Shown in pieces: positions 46,000 through 53,227 of a stretch of DNA of 64,000 bases (positions are counted from its first letter, which is position 1; every line of letters begins with the position of its first letter). A model generated the notes under the pieces. That model was given only the letters and a program-made list of their open reading frames with translations, ran no database searches and was not told where the DNA came from. The stretch is from contig CM035423.1 in the NCBI GenBank assembly GCA_020310875.1, positions 123,703,664 to 123,767,663 of the forward strand, given 5' to 3'. The position numbers were made by a program, and so were the translations under genes. Source of the stretch: Ceratopteris richardii (Eukaryota; Streptophyta; Polypodiopsida; Polypodiales; Pteridaceae).

Positions 46000-46800
46000 A
46001 GACTTAACGCATAAATTTTTAGGATAACTTGATTGATTAAAATTGGGGTACTTTTTGGGCTTAATCTTGGACACATTGGGAGGATATAAGAGCCTTAGGA
46101 GTGGGCAAAAGACCTAGAAACCAGGGAGGAATTTCCTGAAACCTGAGAGCCTGGTTGGACCCCTAAGTGCCTGAATGGTCATAACTTCACCATACGAACT
46201 CTGATTGATGAGATTTTGGTCTCATTGGAAAGCTTGTTAAAAATCCTACGTGGACCTTGATTGGTTTTTTGTAGAATCATATGTGGAGTTTTAGAACATG
46301 TATTTTCAACATTAGGAAAAAAGGTGAACCCTGGATGGGCCTTTTAGCTCAAGGAGTGATTAGTGATGGACCAATCAGAAGAGGGTGGTGGCCACAGTCT
46401 ATACCCTATAAAATACTAGGCTGAAGGGGGAAGAGGGGACAAGATTCCTCTATGTTCAGGGTTGTCTTCTAGAGAGAGAAGAAATCTCGTAATCAGGCTG
46501 GGCCCAAAAATTCAAAATTTTTTAAAAGTTGTAAAACTCATCATAATACCATTAAATGACCTCCATATCAGTTTTTAGGGTCAAAAGTGCTATTTTTGAC
46601 TTCTAATTCAAAATCCGTGCATGTTTGTGGACTAAAAAAGTGACTTTTTTCAAAATGACTCAAAAAACTCTATTTTCCCTCTTCAAACTCCCATTTTCAT
46701 ACCCAAAACCCAAAAAGTCATATTTTTCACCTCTATTCCCTCCATACCATACAACAGAAGCATTGTTTCTCCTCCTAACATTCTCCCAACTTCTGCAGCA
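46000..46800 (+). other. E leader, downstream part
   Basis: Non-coding. It contains GGTCATAACTTCACCATACG and GGAAAGCTTG, related to the A leader near 62,380-62,430 (minus strand). A TATAAAATA string lies at 46,407-46,415. Confidence 0.5.
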
Positions 46801-47016
46801 ATGACAACAACTCTTACTCCCATGGAAAGCTCCAGAGCTCGTAGGAGACCAAAGGACGAAGTTCACACAATGACGTGCCACAACATCAAAACAATGGAAG
46901 GAAGTTGGCTACCACAAGAGTTTTGCAAAGGTGCATGGGTGTACATGCAGCCATCTGGACTTGGTCCTCATCGTGTTCGAGATCGTGGAAATTTGGATCT
47001 TCATTGGAAAGGTAAG
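46801..47016 (+). CDS. Possible start of E Gag, cut by insertion of A
   Basis: An ATG at 46,801 opens a frame that begins MTTTLTPMESSRARRRPKDE and is still open at 47,016, where the A LTR begins. The position after the leader fits a Gag start, but there is no visible similarity to the A Gag N-terminus. The remaining gene would lie outside the window. Confidence 0.35.
47012..47016. repeat. Likely 5-bp target duplication of A, left copy
   Basis: GTAAG directly precedes the LTR end at 47,017. Ty3 elements duplicate 5 bp. The second copy should lie just after the 5' LTR, outside the window. Confidence 0.6.
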
Positions 47017-47585
47017 TGTAGCTCAATGATGAGTAGCACCTCCTTTAATGTCAATCCGGGAAGACGTGAGGATGGTATGAAGACCTCGAGCAAGTGGCGG
47101 CACAAGTGCGTGAGTGAGAAGCACACTAGCATGCACACACATACACACACACGCGCACACACGGCAAGACAAAGAGTGAGAATCAATGGAGCTTTTAGAT
47201 TACTTTCAAAATGCTCTTACAAGTTCGTTTCAATTACAATCCAACCTCAAAAATGAGCTCTCTAGCTCTTTTTATAGTTTTTGACTAGCTTTTGGCCCTG
47301 TCCAGACCTAGTGTCCGGCCTAGTTAAAAATTAGGTTCCAGGGCTTATTTGAGGGCTCAAACGAAGTCTAAAAATTATGAAATTTGGTACGATGGTACTT
47401 CTAATACTCCTCAAGCTCGAGGACTCCTCGGCTTGCACAAAATGGAGTCTAATCTACCAAAAACGGGATTTACAATGTTTGTGTAGTGATTAAAATCACT
47501 TGGGTTGTACATAATCTATGGGAAAAAATGATCTGGCCTTGTTGCCGTATTGTGCATGACTCCTTTGTTGCTTTGTATGCCAACA
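47017..47585 (-). repeat. A 3' LTR
   Basis: 569 bp, TGTTGGCATAC...GAGCTACA on the minus strand. TATAAA at 47,271-47,276 is next to a GAGCTAGAGAGCTC dyad. The 41-bp U3 block is at 47,407-47,447. A CA-rich tract (47,133-47,162) lies in the R/U5 part. Bases 47,017-47,333 equal 63,684-64,000. Confidence 0.95.
47407..47447 (-). promoter_or_regulatory. Conserved 41-bp U3 block (A)
   Basis: Contains CAAGCCGAGGAGTCCTCGAG on the minus strand, with CTTGAGGAG following, as in E and B. Its conservation between diverged LTRs suggests a bound regulatory site upstream of the TATA box. Confidence 0.7.
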
Positions 47586-47597
47586 CTCCCCCCTTCC
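47586..47597 (-). other. A polypurine tract
   Basis: The minus strand reads GGAAGGGGGGAG immediately before the LTR. The TAG stop of ORF4 ends in the first base of this tract, so coding sequence extends right up to it. Confidence 0.92.
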
Positions 47598-48835
47598 TAG
47601 CGTCTGTCGCCCCTGACAAACCTTTGTTCGCGCGGGTGGTCGATGTAATATTGGATGACATTGGTGGCCAGTTCATGTTCTCCTATCCTTAAGCCTCTTG
47701 CTAGATCGGCTTCCAATGCCTCCCAATTTATTGCACCGGGGGTTTCTGGTTGCGGGGTGGTGTAGTACTCTGAATACATTGCTTGTTCACAAGCAAACAG
47801 TTGAAGCAGATGTGTCGGCTTTGGTGCGAAAATCTCCGAGTGGTACTCCCAGAAACCTGATCTGAACATTTCTTCGAAGGTCTGTTTGTAGCAGGCGGGG
47901 AGGTACTTGATGCGTGCATGCCAAGCGTAAGCCACACGGATACTGGGGGTGGTGCTCATGTCATACACCAAGTCGTAATTTCCATTGCTAAACCCCGGAA
48001 GACGTACCTGTGGTGCGGCTGCATTTCTAAAGGTCTTCAGCACTACTTGCATCATATCTAAGATTTTAAGCATCATTTGCGCTGCTACATCTTGCATGGG
48101 CTTCAAGCGCGGCATCCAGTGGCGAATGGTCCCCATCATATATGCTATCGATGGTGGTCCTTGTGGTGGCGCGATGTACGGGTAGTTCAGCCATTCCTTG
48201 CATTGCGCATTGTTCTGTACCTTGATATTAAATGCCTTCCACGACCTGCGGCGGGGGACTGGGCCGTAGCATGGGTTGTACAGGAGGTGCAACGGCGCGT
48301 TGTTCCATGTGCGTAGCATTTCTGGATAAGTCTCTAAAAGTTTCTGCCGCCATGTTGGTTGACGAATCTTGCCTTTTCGCACCTCTGGAGGAAGGTCTTC
48401 GGGTTGAAATTGGGTCGCAAAAGTAGGAATCTGACCCGTGACTCTTTGTATTTCTGCATTATAATCAGCCAAGATAATATAATATGGCCTGTACTGGAGT
48501 TCCGATGAGAGAATCAGGCGTCTCGATGACAAGTTCTTGAAGTAATCTGATTGTAAAACAGTCTCCTCTATGACCCTCATAGCCTGATTTTGCACTACGG
48601 TGCGCTCTTCATGCGAGGTCCCTATTTCCTCCACTTGTCGTAACCATGGCGGCCGTGGTGCCTCGAACGTGTCCTGCGCTTCTTCTGTTTGTTGGCCTCC
48701 TGGGAATGGTTGCGGATCATATTCTTCATCAAACGTTTGTTCCACAGGAATTTGCACAACTTCTTCGTCCGTGGGAGCCTCCGGAGGGGAAGATGGCCTC
48801 TCATATTGTAGTAGGCGTGTTTGCAATTCAGTTAC
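47597..48835 (-). CDS. A ORF4: conserved accessory protein of unknown function
   Basis: Open from directly after the TAG at 48,836 to 47,597. It has no ATG at its beginning; a TTG at 48,826 would give 409 residues. It is in the same frame as ORF3, so it may be the C-terminal part of one long protein interrupted by a single amber codon. The segment starts with the end of a coiled coil, then an acidic proline-rich piece (VEQTFDEEYDPQPFPGG), then a core at about residues 100-350 with CYGPVPRRRSW, KVQNNAQCKEWLNY, YDLVYDMSTTPSIRVAY, ACYKQTFEEMF and FWEYHSE. About half of the residues are the same in B by eye. No signal peptide, membrane segment or catalytic motif is seen. Confidence 0.85.
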   Translation of the reverse strand, partial: VTELQTRLLQYERPSSPPEAPTDEEVVQIPVEQTFDEEYDPQPFPGGQQTEEAQDTFEAPRPPWLRQVEEIGTSHEERTVVQNQAMRVIEETVLQSDYFKNLSSRRLILSSELQYRPYYIILADYNAEIQRVTGQIPTFATQFQPEDLPPEVRKGKIRQPTWRQKLLETYPEMLRTWNNAPLHLLYNPCYGPVPRRRSWKAFNIKVQNNAQCKEWLNYPYIAPPQGPPSIAYMMGTIRHWMPRLKPMQDVAAQMMLKILDMMQVVLKTFRNAAAPQVRLPGFSNGNYDLVYDMSTTPSIRVAYAWHARIKYLPACYKQTFEEMFRSGFWEYHSEIFAPKPTHLLQLFACEQAMYSEYYTTPQPETPGAINWEALEADLARGLRIGEHELATNVIQYYIDHPREQRFVRGDRR

Positions 48836-51800
48836 CTATTTCTGGAGATCTTTTATGGCCTCTGCGTCGGAGAGAAGCGAAGCCGCAGAGGGGGTGGTTG
48901 GAGGGGCAGCTGTTGGGCCTTGTTGGTGTTCCTGCTTCAGTTGTCCTAGCTCCTCCGATAGCTTATCATGTGCTTCGAGCAGCATGGCATAATCTTCCAA
49001 TATAATCTTGATATTATCGGGGGTCACTGCTTGAAACTTGGATGGGCTGATGGGTGCCCCCGGTGTGCTCTCAATAGCTGCCTCCAGGTTCTCTTGATTT
49101 TGTATTTGCAGACGTCTGTTCTCTTCCTGAGCAGTCGCAAGATGGCGTTTAAGTAGCGCCATATTTCGCTGAAGTTTTGAGTTGCGTTCCAGCTGTGTTC
49201 GTAGGTGACCTTCTACCACCTGCACTGCTTCCTGATCTACGTTCTGTAGCTGTACCTCCAATATATTATGGGCGTCTTGGAGGGTTTGGAACTGTGTGTG
49301 GAGGCAAGCGTTCTCCTCTTCTAGTACCGCAAGGCGGAGCTGTAGTGTCGCTGAGTGCTCTTGCAGGCGTGCGTTTTGTTGCTGGAGCTGAATGTAATCT
49401 GTTCTTAAATTTGATATACAAGCCAACATGGTGTCCAATGCATTACCTATAGATGAGTGGGGGGTGTTTACCGTGGGAGATGCATGGGAAGGGAATTGGG
49501 GAAGGGAGACAGTGAATGATGTGTCTACGAAAGTTGTGTGTGTGGGTGAAATTGGTGGAGGGGGAATGGGAGGAGGTGAAACCGTGGGTGGAGGTGCCGT
49601 GGGTGGTGAAATGTCCATCCCTTCAGGAGTGGGTGTTAGTGTGGGGCCTGCCATATACACTGGTATGGTAGGTGGTGTGTGTGTGGAAGTGGTGAATAGA
49701 TGTGAAGTGGGGTGGGGAGCTGAAAAGACAGGGAATGGTTGAGGGCCTGGTTGAAAAGCCCTAGCAAAGATGTCCTGGAGGGATTGTAGAAATGGAGAGA
49801 GGGATATCGGGGGTTGGGGTCGTAAATTTGAGGAGGGCTGAAAGGGTTGCGTGGTAGCAGGGAAGCCCATGAATGTGGATCTAGGGTCAGGATGACCCGT
49901 GGCTGAGGGCGTTGGGGATGGTTGCCCTAGGGCAGGGTCTAGGAGGGGTTCGGCGGATTGTGTAGTGTTGGGGTTGTCTTCGAAGATAGGATTATCAGTG
50001 GTAGAGAATAGGGTGGCACTGGAGATCGGAGTACGGAAGATGAAGGTGGGGTCGGTGGGTTGAGTAGTCGATGTGGTTTCTACTGTTTCTCTTCTAGGAG
50101 GTGATGGTGGGGGAGTAGGTGGTAGTGGTTCGGTGGACTCCTCATGGGTGGCTGGGTGCTGTTGGCTAGCTGTCTGGGAGGTTGTTCTGATAGTTTCAGG
50201 TGTAGTAGTCGGCTCTTCTGCAACTGTAACGGGAATTTGTATATTTTTACCTGAGCGAGGTCGTGTCTGGAACCTTCGTGGGTCATATTGAACTGAAGGC
50301 CTCTGAATGGCAGTGCGCACAGCTTCTACCACTCCATATGTTTCTGCCATCAATAAGAGACCTTCCCTGTACTCTGAGTCAACTCCCGCTTCTTCCAACA
50401 ACTGAGTCATAAGTACTCTGCTGCTCTGTTCAGTGAGTAATTGCTGCGATCGTACTCTTTCCATAATCTGATACAGCCTTCGGAGTTCTGCTGTATATGC
50501 TGGGGCTTCAGTGGTCTCTTCTTCATACGCTTCTTCTTCTTCCGGGTGTCCGTGTTGTTGACTTTGCTGAGCGTCACTCCAATGGACATGTCTACCGTCT
50601 GTAGACTTTCTTCTTCTTCGTGAGGATGTGCCCTGCTCCTCTGCCTCTGAATAAAACTCCACATCAGAGAATTGTGTGCTTTGTAGGAATGCTTCGAAAT
50701 CCTGGGGGTCCAGTCCTTCAGCCTCTCCAGTGGCAGCAAATTTGAATTCAGGTGTAACCGGAGGAGCCGATGGGGTAGGTTGTGTCGTAGTGTCAGATTC
50801 CGACCTGGGTATCCTAATGGTAAAGGGAGGTACAATGCCCTCTCTTAATGGTGATGCCTCAGGAGTAGTCAGGACTTCCCGTGTCTGGACGCAAGGGATC
50901 GCGCCCCTCATGCGCTTGGACTGATGTGTGGATGTCTTGAGCCTTTTAAACATTTGTAATTGTGCCCAAGTTAAGGCACGCTCAATGGGGACATCATATG
51001 CCAAGCATCGGTAAATGATGCGTGTGAGTGCACAGCATCCGTTCACCACTAATTTCCTAGAAGCCCGTTTGTTCGCTTCATACAACTGATCTATAATCCA
51101 CACTGGTAGCTTAATAGGTAACGCACCTGCTTCCGCAAAGTAGAGAGCAAACCAGATCTTCTTGTGTGGTTGCGTGAATCGGTCTTGACCGGGGAAGGCG
51201 AAATGTTGCATGCACATTCGGAGAGGGATGGACACATTTGGGGTGAGTGCTGCCATGTCTTTCAGCTTCACTAGTTTCCTGTCCTTCATGTTGGTGGGAA
51301 CAAGAGCATCCTTTTCTGAGGGCACATGCGTGCCATGCATATTTAAAGCGTCGCTTACCAGCTCCACAGTAAGTTCAAACCTCTTCAACTCGTTGTTGCC
51401 CAGCAATGAGGGGAGAACAAATGATCCGGGTTGGTCCTTATCTTCATGAGCTTGTAATGTGGAGACCAGATAATAACATCGGAGGAGATCGGGTTTAGGT
51501 AGTGGGGCTTCAAAATATTCCGCCAATCCTGCTCGTTGCCATATGATCTGTAGATCTTCTGTGTTCTGTAGAGTCTCGAACTCCTTGGAGAAAAATTGGA
51601 ATCGCACCCATGATCTGTCATACTCGCATTTAGACTCCCAGATATACTTGGCCTCACCTAATGGACCGGGCATGCCATTGAACCAATGAGAATTCGCATG
51701 AACTCTTTCCGTGATTCCTGTAGGTGGATCTGGCACCGGGAGTTGCTGGAGGTGTTGCATCTCCACTGGTCGTTCAGTCGGGGGCACATCCACGGGTAGG

Positions 51801-51916
51801 CTATCCACATCAATTCCTGCAGTAAGTATCCCTACTTGTGAGCCCGAACCTGTCGCTTCTGCCATTTTTCTTCTTGCCTTCTGATTCTGTGAGAATATAG
51901 AATCATGTGTTAACAT
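48836..51916 (-). CDS. A ORF3: large accessory protein with helical domain and coiled coil
   Basis: 1,026 residues from ATG 51,916; ATG 51,865 (residue 18, MAEATGSG) is the first one after an acceptor-like TATATTCTCACAG at 51,887 and is the better start for a spliced RNA. Residues about 60-340 form a conserved, probably helical domain (ERVHANSHWFNG, PKPDLLRCYYLVSTL, RMCMQHFAFPGQDRF, CCALTRIIYRCLAYDVPIER). Residues 345-820 are low-complexity, rich in P, T, S and Q. Residues about 825-950 are a coiled coil (LQQQNARLQEHSATLQLRL). It ends at a TAG that aligns with a CAG codon in B. It occupies the env position but has no visible envelope features. No family was recognised. Confidence 0.88.
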   Translation of the reverse strand: MLTHDSIFSQNQKARRKMAEATGSGSQVGILTAGIDVDSLPVDVPPTERPVEMQHLQQLPVPDPPTGITERVHANSHWFNGMPGPLGEAKYIWESKCEYDRSWVRFQFFSKEFETLQNTEDLQIIWQRAGLAEYFEAPLPKPDLLRCYYLVSTLQAHEDKDQPGSFVLPSLLGNNELKRFELTVELVSDALNMHGTHVPSEKDALVPTNMKDRKLVKLKDMAALTPNVSIPLRMCMQHFAFPGQDRFTQPHKKIWFALYFAEAGALPIKLPVWIIDQLYEANKRASRKLVVNGCCALTRIIYRCLAYDVPIERALTWAQLQMFKRLKTSTHQSKRMRGAIPCVQTREVLTTPEASPLREGIVPPFTIRIPRSESDTTTQPTPSAPPVTPEFKFAATGEAEGLDPQDFEAFLQSTQFSDVEFYSEAEEQGTSSRRRRKSTDGRHVHWSDAQQSQQHGHPEEEEAYEEETTEAPAYTAELRRLYQIMERVRSQQLLTEQSSRVLMTQLLEEAGVDSEYREGLLLMAETYGVVEAVRTAIQRPSVQYDPRRFQTRPRSGKNIQIPVTVAEEPTTTPETIRTTSQTASQQHPATHEESTEPLPPTPPPSPPRRETVETTSTTQPTDPTFIFRTPISSATLFSTTDNPIFEDNPNTTQSAEPLLDPALGQPSPTPSATGHPDPRSTFMGFPATTQPFQPSSNLRPQPPISLSPFLQSLQDIFARAFQPGPQPFPVFSAPHPTSHLFTTSTHTPPTIPVYMAGPTLTPTPEGMDISPPTAPPPTVSPPPIPPPPISPTHTTFVDTSFTVSLPQFPSHASPTVNTPHSSIGNALDTMLACISNLRTDYIQLQQQNARLQEHSATLQLRLAVLEEENACLHTQFQTLQDAHNILEVQLQNVDQEAVQVVEGHLRTQLERNSKLQRNMALLKRHLATAQEENRRLQIQNQENLEAAIESTPGAPISPSKFQAVTPDNIKIILEDYAMLLEAHDKLSEELGQLKQEHQQGPTAAPPTTPSAASLLSDAEAIKDLQK

Positions 51917-52069
51917 CGTAATGGACAGAATACATCCGTTGTTGTGCCCGTTACAACATTAACATGAGGTAAATGGTGAGTTAGTGGTTAGTACGTGCAC
52001 GAAGACAGTGAGTGTAGTTAACGTTTGTGTATTCCTCGGAGACTAATGTCGTTAGTAAGTGGGGTGAAT
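51917..52069 (-). other. A spacer upstream of ORF3 with splice acceptor-like end
   Basis: 153 bp with several in-frame stops. The following TATATTCTCACAG (51,899-51,887) fits a plant 3' splice site 22 bases before the ATG at 51,865. B has an equivalent arrangement. Confidence 0.5.
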
Positions 52070-53227
52070 TTACAAATCGGGGTCGGGGGGTTTATTACAG
52101 ATCTTAGACTGCCAAATGCAGTGGATGGGCTTTGCTTTCGGTTTCGTAGAGACTCCAGAGAGCTGTGTCGGTGTCGCTGTTTGGGAATGGGGCCTTTTAG
52201 GGACCCACTTATAAGTGATTACATGCATACTCATGGGTCTTTGTGTGTTCCTAAGTGTTGAGCGCGAGGGAATTCTGGTGGTACTCGTAGATGGGTTATG
52301 CTGCATAGGTTGCGGCCTTGGCTTAACTACTTGTGCCCTCAAGCAAGCTTTAGGCACCCAAATTTGTCTAGATTGTGGGCTTGCCTTCATCGACTTCTTG
52401 GGCACCCAAATAGATTTTACTTTAGCAGAAGAATTTCTGAAAGACTCCTTATTAGTGTCGTGTTGTTGGTTACTAATAAGAGGCTTTGCCCGCGTAGTTG
52501 ACGGTGGTGCACCCGGTCGTTCGCCTTTCCGCACCCATACCTGGTTTATTTGCTGGGACATTCCGCTGCGCAGATATTTTTGATCTCGGACATAAGTAGT
52601 ACTCTGCTTCTTCTGCTTGTGATCCGCCTTTGGTTGCTGCCTCCTTCTGGCCTTTGGAAAAGAAGGGAGATCCGTTGCATCCCTGACTCCTTTTTTGCAA
52701 ATGTCATTCCTCTGCAACACAGGGTTTTGAACAAGAACAGTATGGTCATCTTCATGTGTACCCCTGGAAGGACCAGGAGTCTGTGCCTTTCCTAGTTCCT
52801 TGAGTGCTCCATTGTCTAATTCTACTGTAACTCGACTATGACTGACCCAAACCTGGAGAAGTCCACTTCTTAGGTTTAGATTGACTGCTCGGTCATAGAT
52901 CCAATCCTGACCCAAGACGAGAGGTTCAGTGAGATCCTCATCTTGACACACTAGTACTTTAACGGTCATTGCCTCATCGTGAATGTAGAGGGGAAGTTCC
53001 ACCTCGCCCATGCAAGGGGTTTCCACGCCTCCCAATCCTATGAGATATGCTTCCACAGGATTGACAGTTAACTGCAACTCTTGACAGTAAGACAATTTAA
53101 CAGCGCTAGTGGCGGCACCTGAGTCAATCAAGGCTCTTACGGTCCTTGCACTCTGTCCTTGTCCTATATCTATGGTTATGAAAGGACGTCTATCAATTAT
53201 TCTACTCGAGCTTGTTGCTGCAACTTC
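52070..53227 (-). CDS. A post-integrase retropepsin-like domain with IWVPK-type tail
   Basis: The frame continues Gag-Pol after the TGA at 53,228-53,230. The domain begins SSRIIDRRPFITI, then LIDSGAATSAV with the catalytic DSG at about 53,117-53,125, a flap-like LIGLGGVETPCMGE, and LVLGQDWIYD near 52,895-52,921, equal to the ILGRDW strand of retropepsins. It is separate from the first protease at about residue 1,360 of Gag-Pol. The tail is basic, serine/glutamine-rich, and holds five spaced motifs: VWVRKG, IWVPKK, IWVPKA, KWVPKR and IWQSKI. There is no ATG before the DSG, so expression needs readthrough, reinitiation or splicing. In B the same domain is fused to integrase without a stop. Confidence 0.85.
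   Translation of the reverse strand, partial: EVAATSSSRIIDRRPFITIDIGQGQSARTVRALIDSGAATSAVKLSYCQELQLTVNPVEAYLIGLGGVETPCMGEVELPLYIHDEAMTVKVLVCQDEDLTEPLVLGQDWIYDRAVNLNLRSGLLQVWVSHSRVTVELDNGALKELGKAQTPGPSRGTHEDDHTVLVQNPVLQRNDICKKGVRDATDLPSFPKARRRQQPKADHKQKKQSTTYVRDQKYLRSGMSQQINQVWVRKGERPGAPPSTTRAKPLISNQQHDTNKESFRNSSAKVKSIWVPKKSMKASPQSRQIWVPKACLRAQVVKPRPQPMQHNPSTSTTRIPSRSTLRNTQRPMSMHVITYKWVPKRPHSQTATPTQLSGVSTKPKAKPIHCIWQSKICNKPPDPDL

Larger units (their letters stand above)
44555..47016 (+). mobile_element. Ty3/gypsy element E, 5' part, interrupted by A
   Basis: Plus-strand 5' LTR (44,555-45,135), tRNA-Asp primer site (45,144-45,162) and a leader with a tandem repeat array. Sequence is cut at 47,016 by the 3' LTR of A. 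The LTR and leader are related to those of A and B, so E is a member of the same broad family but not a close copy. The remainder should lie to the right of A, outside the window. Confidence 0.88.

Noticed and set aside
48600-50924. Plus-strand frames opposite A ORF3 and ORF4
   Set aside because: Composition follows from the minus-strand coding sequence; not maintained in B.
48836-51916. Envelope glycoprotein
   Set aside because: The position fits, but no signal peptide, transmembrane segment, furin-like site or cysteine pattern is visible. Called accessory protein instead.
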